A stretch of DNA of 23,371 nucleotides from DATNFP01 sp035606335 (lineage in GTDB: Bacteria > Bacteroidota > Bacteroidia > Chitinophagales > Chitinophagaceae): positions 1 to 23,371 of the forward strand of contig DATNFP010000070.1 in NCBI GenBank assembly GCA_035606335.1, in the 5' to 3' direction. Positions 7,559-14,819 of this stretch are shown here, piece after piece. The notes under the pieces were generated by a model. The model was given only the letters and a program-made list of their open reading frames with translations. It made no database searches and was not told the origin of the DNA. Positions within the stretch are counted from its first letter, which is position 1, and every line of letters starts with the position of its first letter. Both the position numbers and the translations under genes were made by a program.

Positions 7559-8804
7559 TATACAGGCTTCAATAATTACGATAGGAGATGAGTTACTGAT
7601 CGGGCAGACAATAGATACCAATTCGGCATGGATAGCTCAACGATTGAATGATCTGGGAATAGACGTAATAAGAAGAGTAGCTGTAGGGGATGAAAAAAGC
7701 GCTATATGGAACGCATTGGATGAAGAGCTATCAAAAGTATCGTTAGTATTGATAACGGGAGGGCTTGGCCCAACTTCTGATGATATAACAAAGCCATTGC
7801 TGTGCGAATACTTTGGAGCAAAGATGAAAGTGGATGAAAAGGTGTTGCAGCATTTGAAAGAAATATTTACCAAAAGAAATCGCCCTTTCCTTGAGAGAAA
7901 TCTGAAACAGGCAGAGGTTCCCGATAATTGCACAGTGCTATTCAACAAAATGGGAACGGCGCCGGGCATGTGGTTTGAAAAGGATGAAAAAGTGGTCATA
8001 TCCATGCCGGGTGTGCCATTTGAAATGATGGGAATAATGGAGGATGGAGTGATAGATCGCCTGCAACAACGCTTTACAAGTGATGCTTTATTACACAGAT
8101 CTATTGTGACAGCCGGAGAAGGGGAGAGCTATATAGCAGATAAAATAGAAGACCTTGAAAATGCATTGCCTCCGCATATTAAACTTGCTTATTTGCCAGG
8201 TTATGGTTCTGTCAAGCTTCGCCTTACCGGAAGAGGAAATGATAAATTGAGGCTGGCCAATGAATTGCAATTAAGACAGGAAGAAATTGCAAACAGGCTT
8301 GAGAATATAGTAGTAGCTCTTGACGATTTACCATTAGAGTACATTCTTGGTAAATGTTTTATCGAAAGAGGTTTGACATTAGGATTAGCTGAGAGTTGCA
8401 CTGGAGGATATATTGCACATTATATAACACAGGTGATGGGCTCTGCAGGATATTTTAATGGAAGTATCGTATGTTACCAGGAAAGTGTGAAAGAAGATGT
8501 GCTGGGAGTTAAAAGAGAAACATTGGAAAAATATGGTGTAGTAAGTGAGGAAACAGCTGTAGAGATGGTATTGGGAGCAAGAGAAGTTTTGAAGTCGGAT
8601 TATAGCTTTGCGGTAACAGGCCTTTTAAGTGCAGGTGGAGAAAGTGACAGGGTGCCTGTAGGTACTGTATGGATGGCTGTGGCAGACAAAAATAATGTGA
8701 AAACAAAAAGACATCAGTTTCACTATGACCGCCAGCGTAATAAAGAACTGGCTACACAGATGGGGATGCTGATGATATGGAAAATGCTGAACAACAAATT
8801 ATGA
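7551..8804 (+). CDS. cinA: CinA family protein (MoCF-like domain plus NMN amidohydrolase-like domain)
   Basis: CinA proteins join an N-terminal molybdopterin-binding-like domain with ADP-ribose pyrophosphatase activity to a C-terminal PncC domain that deamidates nicotinamide mononucleotide in NAD recycling. The N-terminal domain shows ITIGDELLIGQTIDTNS and ITGGLGPTSDD (about 68-78). The C-terminal domain shows LAESCTGG (residues 279-286, probable catalytic S282) and GSIVCYQESVKEDVLGV. Length, 417 residues, is normal. One oddity is that the normally well kept TGIAGPxGG loop reads TGLLSAGG here (about 356-363), although the following VPVGTV is kept. The gene overlaps the thioesterase by 8 bp and the shikimate kinase by 4 bp. 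Confidence 0.94.
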   Translation: MSNIQASIITIGDELLIGQTIDTNSAWIAQRLNDLGIDVIRRVAVGDEKSAIWNALDEELSKVSLVLITGGLGPTSDDITKPLLCEYFGAKMKVDEKVLQHLKEIFTKRNRPFLERNLKQAEVPDNCTVLFNKMGTAPGMWFEKDEKVVISMPGVPFEMMGIMEDGVIDRLQQRFTSDALLHRSIVTAGEGESYIADKIEDLENALPPHIKLAYLPGYGSVKLRLTGRGNDKLRLANELQLRQEEIANRLENIVVALDDLPLEYILGKCFIERGLTLGLAESCTGGYIAHYITQVMGSAGYFNGSIVCYQESVKEDVLGVKRETLEKYGVVSEETAVEMVLGAREVLKSDYSFAVTGLLSAGGESDRVPVGTVWMAVADKNNVKTKRHQFHYDRQRNKELATQMGMLMIWKMLNNKL

Positions 8805-9322
8805 GCTTGATATTCTTCATAGGGATGCCGGGATCTGGCAAGTCGCACTGGGCTAAAAAGGTGGCAGCGCATTACCAACTGTCTTCGATAGACCTGGATG
8901 AATATTTGCAGCAGCATGAGCGGATGAACATAGGAGATATTTTTATCAAGCAAGGTGAAGAGGAATTCAGGAGAAAAGAAAATAAGGCATTGATAAGCAT
9001 TGTTGAAAATAACCGCCATAATGATGCTATAATATCGTGCGGTGGGGGCACACCTTATTTCTCCAATAATATGGATATTTTAAAAAGGTCGGGGCATACT
9101 GTGTATTTAAAAGGAAATGTTAATACACTTTTACACAGATTACAGAATGAAATTTATCATCGGCCGTTGTTGCAAAAACAGCAGGATTTGCCAAAGTATC
9201 TTGAAGAACAACTTAGCTTGCGCAGGCATGTGTATGAGCAGGCAGATTATATTTTACAAATAGAAGACATTTCACTTACTAATTTTGACAAAATTATTTC
9301 CTCATGTATAAGCCGGCAATGA
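8801..9322 (+). CDS. aroK: Shikimate kinase
   Basis: Shikimate kinase phosphorylates shikimate with ATP in the chorismate (aromatic amino acid) pathway, in the cytoplasm. The 173-residue protein has Walker A GMPGSGKSHW (8-17), the shikimate-binding D33 in DLDEYL, R57 in EEFRRKE, the Walker-B-like GGGT at 81-84, and R121 in the HRPLL lid. I chose ATG 8801, which forms an ATGA overlap with the cinA stop and puts the P-loop at the usual distance from the N-terminus. A frame-compatible ATG at 8777 would add eight residues inside cinA and is less likely. The 3' end overlaps the DUF423 gene by 19 bp. Confidence 0.93.
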   Translation: MSLIFFIGMPGSGKSHWAKKVAAHYQLSSIDLDEYLQQHERMNIGDIFIKQGEEEFRRKENKALISIVENNRHNDAIISCGGGTPYFSNNMDILKRSGHTVYLKGNVNTLLHRLQNEIYHRPLLQKQQDLPKYLEEQLSLRRHVYEQADYILQIEDISLTNFDKIISSCISRQ

Positions 9323-9693
9323 GCTGGGGCGCGCTACTTGCAGCCATAGCAGTAATATTAGGCGCTTTTGGCGCGCATAGCTTGAAAGAAGTGTTAGCTC
9401 CTAATCAATTAGAGGTGTTTGAGACAGGTGTTAAATACCAGTTTTATCACAGTTTTGCATTGCTGATAGTGGGTATTGCTTTTTCTGCATATCCCTTTGG
9501 TAATTTAAAATTGGCAACAACCTTCTTTATACTTGGTGTCGTATTTTTTAGCGGATCATTATACCTTTTCCCTATTTTAGAGGCGAAGAATGTGGCTATT
9601 CCGACAATAGCAAGACTAATAACGCCATTAGGTGGGTTGTTTTTTATTATCGGGTGGGTAGCGTTTTTTTTGGGGATAATAAAGAAACACTAA
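9304..9693 (+). CDS. DUF423 (YgdD-like) inner-membrane protein
   Basis: This is a small membrane protein of 129 residues with four predicted transmembrane helices. The family signature ILGAFGAHSLKEVL is near the N-terminus, followed by FETGVKYQFYHSFALL. Its molecular function is not known. I used ATG 9304 because the N-terminal length then fits the family. A second in-frame ATG at 9319 makes an exact ATGA overlap with the shikimate kinase stop and is a reasonable alternative. Confidence 0.88.
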   Translation: MYKPAMSWGALLAAIAVILGAFGAHSLKEVLAPNQLEVFETGVKYQFYHSFALLIVGIAFSAYPFGNLKLATTFFILGVVFFSGSLYLFPILEAKNVAIPTIARLITPLGGLFFIIGWVAFFLGIIKKH

Positions 9694-9720
9694 ATAAAGT
9701 CCAAAACAGATTATAAATGA

Positions 9721-10536
9721 TTGCCATTATTGGTAATCATTTTTATTTTTATCTGTAATAACTATCCTTTGCGTCCATTTCACTATATAAGCATTATTAC
9801 ATTCATATTGTCTTTTGCGCTCATTATTATCCATATTGAGTGGCAGGTTTCATTATGGTGGCTTATTGTTCTGCTAATATTATACGTGCTTTCATTGGTT
9901 TTAGGGTCTATTTATATTAACTGGAATTTTTACCTCATTTCACGGAATAAAGGCACTGATAAAAAGTTGATTGCCTTAACTTTTGATGATGGACCGGCAA
10001 AAGAGACTTCTGCTATTCTGGATATTTTAAAAGAGCATGGTGTTAGTGCGACCTTCTTCAATATTGGGAAAAATGTAGTTGCGAATGAAGGGTTAGTAAA
10101 GAGGATGGATGAGGAGGGGCATTTGATAGGGAACCATAGCTATTATCATGGAATAAATTTTGATTGGAAGAGTACCGGGAATATGGTTCTGGAGTTAAAA
10201 GAAACTAATAACGCCATTGAAGCCATTATTAATAAAACTCCCAAATTATTCAGACCACCTTATGGAGTTACCAATCCTAACCTGGCAGGGGCAGTAAAAC
10301 AGATGGATATGACTTCGGTGGCTTGGAGTATTCGTTCTTTTGATACTACTGCGAAGGATACCAAGCTGTTACTGGACCGTATATTGAATAAAATCAGGGG
10401 AGGTGACATTATATTATTACATGATACAATTACTATTACAAGAGAAATTTTACCACAACTGATCAGTGAGACTACCAAAAAGGGATTTACCTTTGTGCGA
10501 ATTGACCAGTTGCTCGACATTCAGCCTTATGAATAA
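9721..10536 (+). CDS. Membrane-anchored polysaccharide deacetylase (NodB-homology) protein
   Basis: Residues 1-70 contain about three hydrophobic segments, and residues about 85-271 form a carbohydrate-esterase family 4 domain. All NodB motifs are present: TFDDGP (metal and base aspartates), GNHSYYH (two metal histidines), RPPYG, the W-S-I-R-S-F-D segment, and ILLHD. The protein should remove an N- or O-acetyl group from an envelope sugar or a lipid-linked substrate on the outer side of the inner membrane. The start is uncertain: the frame has a stop at 9718-9720 and no ATG before the first hydrophobic segment, so TTG 9721 or TTG 9769 must serve, unless the 5' end is frameshifted from ATG 9717. 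The gene overlaps the LolA-like gene by 8 bp, linking it to lipid transport. Confidence 0.87.
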   Translation: MPLLVIIFIFICNNYPLRPFHYISIITFILSFALIIIHIEWQVSLWWLIVLLILYVLSLVLGSIYINWNFYLISRNKGTDKKLIALTFDDGPAKETSAILDILKEHGVSATFFNIGKNVVANEGLVKRMDEEGHLIGNHSYYHGINFDWKSTGNMVLELKETNNAIEAIINKTPKLFRPPYGVTNPNLAGAVKQMDMTSVAWSIRSFDTTAKDTKLLLDRILNKIRGGDIILLHDTITITREILPQLISETTKKGFTFVRIDQLLDIQPYE

Positions 10537-11164
10537 ATTTTTTCTGACGTTATTGCTTTCAATATCCAGCTTTGTTTTATATGCACAACCTAAAGGGTAT
10601 CAACCTGTAAATAACCTAAGTGCCTTTCAGCAATCTTTGACAAAATCGAATGCAGCAGTACAAACCATTATGAGCGATTTTGTACAAACTAAAAATCTTT
10701 CTCTGCTTGCCGATAAAATAAAGTCGAAAGGGAAGTTTTATTTTAAGAAGGAAAACAAAGTACGCATAGAGTACACTACCCCTTATACTTATCTTTTAGT
10801 AATGAATGGCGGACAACTAATGGTAAAGGATGAAGAGAAAACAAGTAAAATAAACACAAGAAGCAGTAAGACAATGCAATCTGTAAATCGTATTATTATA
10901 GATTGCATGCAAGGCACGGTTTTTCATAACACTGACTTTAAGGTAGCTGCTTATGAGAATAGCCAAAGTTATTTACTATCGCTTGAGCCGGCTACTGATG
11001 CTATGAGGAAAATGTTTAAGAAAATAGATGTGTATATGAATAAGAAGGATTTTGACGTACATAAGCTGACTATGACCGAGCAGGGAGGAGATTTTACTGA
11101 TATGGATTTTATAAATACTCAACACAATGTAGCGCTGAATGAGAACTTATTTAAAATTAAGTAG
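10529..11164 (+). CDS. LolA-like periplasmic lipid/lipoprotein carrier
   Basis: The 211-residue protein has a signal peptide (about 1-20, ending YAQ) and a LolA-type domain: IMSDFVQTKNLSLLADKIKS, GKFYFKKENKVRIEYTTPY, LLVMNGGQLMVKDEE, and a C-terminal FDVHKLTMTEQGG strand. LolA proteins carry hydrophobic cargo across the periplasm in a half-barrel. I chose ATG 10529 because it begins a clean signal peptide and overlaps the deacetylase stop as ATGAATAA; the frame is open further upstream but that part is shadow sequence. Together with the next gene, a LolB-like lipoprotein, this looks like a dedicated carrier pair rather than the housekeeping LolA. Confidence 0.87.
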   Translation: MNKFFLTLLLSISSFVLYAQPKGYQPVNNLSAFQQSLTKSNAAVQTIMSDFVQTKNLSLLADKIKSKGKFYFKKENKVRIEYTTPYTYLLVMNGGQLMVKDEEKTSKINTRSSKTMQSVNRIIIDCMQGTVFHNTDFKVAAYENSQSYLLSLEPATDAMRKMFKKIDVYMNKKDFDVHKLTMTEQGGDFTDMDFINTQHNVALNENLFKIK

Positions 11165-11786
11165 CCTCTTATTGTTATTGTTTGCTGCTTGCGCCAGTCC
11201 ATATAAGCATTTGCATTTTCACGAAGATAAATCGCAAACGGCGCTGCAATACAAACCTGTTTATGAAAAGCAGGTATACCGCTGTGTGGTAGATGGGAAA
11301 ATATTATTCAAAAAATTTCATTTAAGCGGCATATTATTTTTCAAGACAATGGAGGATAAAAGCACAAGGGTGATCTTTCAGAATGAGATGGGATTTACTT
11401 ATTTTGATTTTAAATGGAACGGCCAGGATTCATTCAAAGTAATACAGATAATAGATCAAATGAACAAACCTGCATTAGTAAAAACTCTCGAAAAAGATCT
11501 GAGTATTTTTCTTTTGAAGGATTTGAATAAGCCGACAGAAAAAATTGCTGTAAATGATGGCGATACCTTTTATCGTTTTACATTGAGTAAAGGGTATGTT
11601 TATTACATTGCTCATTCAGGAAAGCTTGAGACCATAGATAATACAGGAAAAGGCGGGAAAGTAACTACTATAACTCTCACAGGGAAAGATACTCCCAAAG
11701 GATTGCCCGATTCAGCATTGTTTACGCATCACAAAGCACATTTTACTATTCAAATAAAAAAAATTCAGTCACATGTTGATGAATAA
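11139..11786 (+). CDS. Lipoprotein of unknown function, possibly LolB-like
   Basis: The 215-residue protein starts with a short hydrophobic leader and a lipobox (LFAAC, cysteine at about residue 18), so it should be a lipoprotein. The mature part is beta-rich, with KILFKKFHLSGILFFKTMED, then RVIFQNEMGFTYFDFKWNG, and ends in a hydrophilic ITLTGKDTPKG region. The pattern resembles the LolB/DUF3261-type lipoproteins that sit beside LolA-like carriers in aryl-polyene clusters; this assignment is by pattern only. The gene overlaps the LolA-like gene by 26 bp and the dehydratase by 14 bp, so it belongs to the same transcript. Confidence 0.75.
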   Translation: MRTYLKLSSLLLLLFAACASPYKHLHFHEDKSQTALQYKPVYEKQVYRCVVDGKILFKKFHLSGILFFKTMEDKSTRVIFQNEMGFTYFDFKWNGQDSFKVIQIIDQMNKPALVKTLEKDLSIFLLKDLNKPTEKIAVNDGDTFYRFTLSKGYVYYIAHSGKLETIDNTGKGGKVTTITLTGKDTPKGLPDSALFTHHKAHFTIQIKKIQSHVDE

Positions 11787-12132
11787 TTTTTATACCATAA
11801 AGGATGAACAACGGGGAGAAAATAGTTTTTCATGTAAAGTATCTTTTGATGCATCGCATGATATATTTAAAGGCCATTTTCCGGATCAGCCGGTGGTTCC
11901 GGGTGTTTGTATGATGGAGATAGTAAAAGAATTGTTGCAAAAACAAATAGGAAAGAAACTATGGCTTCGCAATGCCGGCAATGTGAAATTTCTGCAATTG
12001 ATCACGCCGGATGTGGAGCCGGTAATAAATATTAGCTGGAACGAGGGCGATAACGGATATAATGTGAATGCTTTTTTTAATAATAATGCTGTGGTACTAT
12101 TTAAGCTGACCGGGCATTATGAATTGAATTAA
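11773..12132 (+). CDS. FabZ/ApeI-like 3-hydroxyacyl-ACP dehydratase (hotdog fold)
   Basis: This is a single hotdog domain of 119 residues with the dehydratase signature FKGHFPDQPVVPGVCMMEIV. The histidine of GHFP and the glutamate of MME are the expected catalytic pair. It would remove water from 3-hydroxyacyl-ACP to give trans-2-enoyl-ACP. It is shorter and more divergent than housekeeping FabZ (about 145 residues) and lies in a deacetylase/LolA/lipoprotein run, which suggests a specialised lipid or polyene pathway. Starts 11773 and 11779 are both possible; the latter forms ATGAATAA with the upstream stop. Its stop codon overlaps the converging kdsC stop. Confidence 0.85.
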   Translation: MLMNNFYTIKDEQRGENSFSCKVSFDASHDIFKGHFPDQPVVPGVCMMEIVKELLQKQIGKKLWLRNAGNVKFLQLITPDVEPVINISWNEGDNGYNVNAFFNNNAVVLFKLTGHYELN

Positions 12133-12635
12133 ACAGGCAGTTGCCAGTCTCTGTTCAGCTTTAAGACTTTTTCAATAACATCTCTTACGCACCCTTTTCC
12201 TCCATTATAAGGGGATATGTATTTTACAATTTGTTTTATTTCCGGTACTGCATCATTAGGACAACAAGGCAAACCGCAAATCTGCATAGCGGAAAGATCG
12301 GGAATATCATCTCCCATATACAGTACGCTGGCGTAAGGTATGCCGGATGTGGCTACCAACTCATGCAATGTATCTTTTTTACTTTCTATACTCGTATGCA
12401 CGTCAATGAGGTCTAATCTGTTAAGGCTATTTTTTATTGCTTCAGAAGCTTCCCCTGAAATGATCCAGACCCTGTATCCCTTTTTTATGGCTAATTGCAT
12501 GGCATAGCCATCTTTGATACTCATATTGCGCAACATTTGACCCTCTTCTGTTACAAGTAGAGAGCCATCGGTCAGTACACCATCAATATCGAATACAAAT
12601 GTGCGTATGGGAGCAAATAATTCCAGTGGATTCAT
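12129..12635 (-). CDS. kdsC: 3-deoxy-D-manno-octulosonate 8-phosphate phosphatase (HAD superfamily)
   Basis: KdsC dephosphorylates KDO-8-phosphate to KDO for the lipopolysaccharide core. The 168-residue protein is a minimal C0-type HAD phosphatase: FDIDGVLTDG with D16 (nucleophile) and D18, IISGEAS with S60, K86 in the ESKKD segment, and MGDDIPD with D109/D110. No cap domain is present, as is normal for KdsC tetramers. The start codon directly abuts the iscX stop with no spacer. The stop overlaps the converging dehydratase gene in the four bases TTAA (12129-12132), leaving no room for a terminator between them. Confidence 0.92.
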   Translation of the reverse strand: MNPLELFAPIRTFVFDIDGVLTDGSLLVTEEGQMLRNMSIKDGYAMQLAIKKGYRVWIISGEASEAIKNSLNRLDLIDVHTSIESKKDTLHELVATSGIPYASVLYMGDDIPDLSAMQICGLPCCPNDAVPEIKQIVKYISPYNGGKGCVRDVIEKVLKLNRDWQLPV

Positions 12636-12875
12636 CTAGTTCTGATTATCGCGCCATTCATAAACCCAATTGGATTGTATCATTTCCAGATGTCCTTCGT
12701 TACATTCTTCGCGCTTTCCTGCAAAATTGGGTATTTGCAGCACCCATTCCATAAGATCTGTAAAACGTACACGGTATATCTGACCTTCGCTAAATTCATC
12801 TCCAAAGCGCTCATATAGCTTCATAGCTATATCTTCATAATCATTCCATTTTATCGGTGGTTCGTAATGAGCCAT
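12636..12875 (-). CDS. iscX: IscX-like iron-sulfur cluster assembly protein
   Basis: This is a small acidic protein of 79 residues that matches IscX (YfhJ): IKWNDYEDIAMKLYERF, VRFTDLMEWVLQIPNF and NEGHLEMIQSNWVYEW. In E. coli the WTD, RFTDM and NE.LE.I motifs lie at the same places. IscX binds IscS and iron and tunes Fe-S cluster assembly. Here it follows a 2Fe-2S ferredoxin by 34 bp and is followed directly by kdsC. The fdx-iscX order is the same as at the end of the proteobacterial isc operon, but no other isc gene is in the window. Confidence 0.9.
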   Translation of the reverse strand: MAHYEPPIKWNDYEDIAMKLYERFGDEFSEGQIYRVRFTDLMEWVLQIPNFAGKREECNEGHLEMIQSNWVYEWRDNQN

Positions 12876-12909
12876 ATTATTACTTTCGTTTTTACTTTTT
12901 AAGTGTAGT

Positions 12910-13245
12910 TTACTCTCCGTGTATTTGCGACTGGTCGGGAATAGTTACTTCTATAATACCATCTCCATCCTCTAAAATACATTGGCAACCCAGACGAGAA
13001 TTAAGTTTAGGATTGCGTGCCCTGTCTATAAAATCCTCTTCTTTATCAGATATTTCCGGTACATATTCTTCTCCTTTTTCAAGGTATAGATGGCAAGTGC
13101 TGCAGGCGCATACCATGCCGCAATTATGATGTAATTCTATATTATTTTCAAGAGCTACTTCCAGGATGCTCTGGTCGGGTGATACATTTTCTATTGTTAC
13201 GGGCTCAATTCCTTTTTCTTCAAACTTAAATTTTATCGTATACAT
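12910..13245 (-). CDS. fdx: ISC-type (adrenodoxin-like) [2Fe-2S] ferredoxin
   Basis: The 111-residue protein has cluster ligands C42, C48, C51 and C87, the same numbering as E. coli Fdx, plus extra cysteines at 46 and 89. The motif NCGMVCACSTCHLYL includes the CxxxCxCxxC pattern typical of ISC ferredoxins. It supplies electrons for Fe-S assembly or for a partner oxygenase. A -7 box lies 22 bases upstream of the start codon, over the stop of the preceding DUF2520 gene, so fdx-iscX-kdsC may form its own transcript. The N-terminal MYTIKFKFEEKG strand and the C-terminal TIPDQSQIHGE tail fit the family. Confidence 0.93.
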   Translation of the reverse strand: MYTIKFKFEEKGIEPVTIENVSPDQSILEVALENNIELHHNCGMVCACSTCHLYLEKGEEYVPEISDKEEDFIDRARNPKLNSRLGCQCILEDGDGIIEVTIPDQSQIHGE

Positions 13246-13267
13246 GCAGATGTCCGCTGTTTTGCGG

Positions 13268-13275
13268 CAAAGTTA
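13268..13275 (-). promoter_or_regulatory. Bacteroidota-type -7 box upstream of the ferredoxin gene
   Basis: On the minus strand this reads TAACTTTG, matching TAnnTTTG. It lies 22 bases before the ferredoxin ATG and overlaps the stop codon of the DUF2520 gene. No clear -33 TTG is seen. A short inverted repeat (CCGC/GCGG) lies just downstream in the leader. Confidence 0.5.
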
Positions 13276-14067
13276 ACGGTTCAGAATCTTTTCTTTAGGA
13301 ATATCCTTATACATACTTTCTATTGATACAGATATATCCTTGTAGATGTGCTGCCATAGAGGATGAGACTGCAATAGCAGATTGTGCTTATGCAGCGTAA
13401 TATAGTCGCCACGACGTGCCGGGCCGGTTTGCAGATTATGTGGCGAGCTTCGTTTCATCAGCTCAAAAGTCTGTTCTATAATGGGCTGTACGGTAGAAAA
13501 TGGTAGACTATGATCGATACAGATCTCTTCACATATCGCCATCAGGTGATTGATGAAGTTGTTGCCGATCACCGCAGCAAGATGCAGCCAGTTGCGCAGA
13601 TCGCTTTTTGCTTCGAATAAAATATCCGTAACTCCATGCCCGACAGACTGGATATATTTACTGGCCTTGTTTGTATTAGCTTCCCATGCACATGGTATAT
13701 CCCTGTGATTTGGCAAATTATTTTTCATTATGGAGTATATGGGCCATAACACTGCACAATCTCTTGCTGAGCCCGCAATAACACTTATATCTACTGCACC
13801 TGCCGTATGAACCAGTACTGTGTTGCTGAATGATATATTTTTTGCTATTGTATCTATTGCATTATCCGCTACTGCCAAAAAACACAGGTCAGGATTGTCT
13901 TTTATGTCGTTAATTCTTTCATAAACCGTGCTATTTACCGACGACGCAAGCTCCTCAGCTGCATCTTTGTTGCGGCCATAGATCCCATCGCATTGGTGTC
14001 CTGCAGCAGTAAGGCGTTTTGCCAGAAAAAAGGCCATGTTGCCGGTGCCAATAATGCAATAATTCAT
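13273..14067 (-). CDS. Rossmann-like and DUF2520 domain protein (putative NADP-dependent dehydrogenase)
   Basis: The 264-residue protein has an N-terminal nucleotide-binding fold (IIGTGNMAFFLAKRL, residues 5-19; GRNKDAAEEL after beta-2) and a C-terminal helical DUF2520 domain with the family motif TGPARRGD (214-221). The layout is like pyrroline-5-carboxylate reductase or 3-hydroxyisobutyrate dehydrogenase relatives, but the substrate is unknown. The family is common in Bacteroidota near kdsC genes. Here the two are separated by fdx and iscX. The gene overlaps the acyltransferase gene by 4 bp and is probably in the ung-plsC transcript. Confidence 0.88.
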   Translation of the reverse strand: MNYCIIGTGNMAFFLAKRLTAAGHQCDGIYGRNKDAAEELASSVNSTVYERINDIKDNPDLCFLAVADNAIDTIAKNISFSNTVLVHTAGAVDISVIAGSARDCAVLWPIYSIMKNNLPNHRDIPCAWEANTNKASKYIQSVGHGVTDILFEAKSDLRNWLHLAAVIGNNFINHLMAICEEICIDHSLPFSTVQPIIEQTFELMKRSSPHNLQTGPARRGDYITLHKHNLLLQSHPLWQHIYKDISVSIESMYKDIPKEKILNR

Positions 14068-14819
14068 GACTTAGTTTTAAGGTGGCTTACGTAATAATTT
14101 TCCATCATTGAGTGAACTTTTTCTTTAAGCGACGCAGTATCACTCAAAGTTAACCCTTCTGTAGATACAGGTTCAAGAAAATCAAAATATATTGGCATTG
14201 GCCATGCCCATAACTTTTTGTTGTATGGTAATATTTTCCCGGTATTAAATATTACTGCCGGGGCAATGGGTTTCTGGGCCTTGATAGCAACCACAAATGC
14301 TCCGTCGAAAAACGGTTGAATTGGTTTGTCTGTTTTGTTGCGTGTGCCTTCAGGGTAAAGACATAAATGTAGCCCCATATCCAGCATTTGCTGCATTTTG
14401 GTAAAACTGTCGCGGCGGCTTCCCTCCTTTTTTCTATCTAAAAGTATAGACCCTGTTTTATAAATCATCCCAAATATTGGAACTTTTGCTATTTCTACCT
14501 TGGCAAGTGTTTTAGTTGGGCCTGGTATCCAGGGAGAGGAAACCGGAATATCTACAAACGAATTATGATTGATGACAACCACATAGTTCTGTCCCTTTTT
14601 AAGATTCTTTTTGCCTCTTCTTATCACAGGACACAACGCCAGCGGCATAAATACTCCCATCCACACTCTGAATATTGCATGCAACGCTTTCGACTTTTGT
14701 GGGTCAGGCAGGAATGATATGATCCAGATGGGTATGAAAACAACAAGCATTGTTGCTACAAACAACAAAATGCCGTAAAAGAAATATATATGACCGAGAA
14801 TATTTTTTAGCTGTTTCAT
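14064..14819 (-). CDS. plsC: 1-acyl-sn-glycerol-3-phosphate acyltransferase (PlsC family)
   Basis: This enzyme adds the second acyl chain to lysophosphatidic acid to make phosphatidic acid at the inner membrane. The 251-residue protein has one or two N-terminal hydrophobic segments (about 10-38) and the acyltransferase motifs: NHNSFVD (H85, D90), a GSILLDRK block (123-130), and LYPEGTRNK (E157, R160). Some PlsC homologues act on other lipids, for example ornithine lipids, so the exact acceptor is not proven. The gene overlaps ung and the DUF2520 gene by 4 bp on each side. Confidence 0.9.
   Translation of the reverse strand: MKQLKNILGHIYFFYGILLFVATMLVVFIPIWIISFLPDPQKSKALHAIFRVWMGVFMPLALCPVIRRGKKNLKKGQNYVVVINHNSFVDIPVSSPWIPGPTKTLAKVEIAKVPIFGMIYKTGSILLDRKKEGSRRDSFTKMQQMLDMGLHLCLYPEGTRNKTDKPIQPFFDGAFVVAIKAQKPIAPAVIFNTGKILPYNKKLWAWPMPIYFDFLEPVSTEGLTLSDTASLKEKVHSMMENYYVSHLKTKS

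Noticed and set aside
10466..10528. N-terminal extension of the LolA-like frame
   Set aside because: It overlaps the deacetylase and puts 21 charged residues before a clean signal peptide; ATG 10529 is a much better start.
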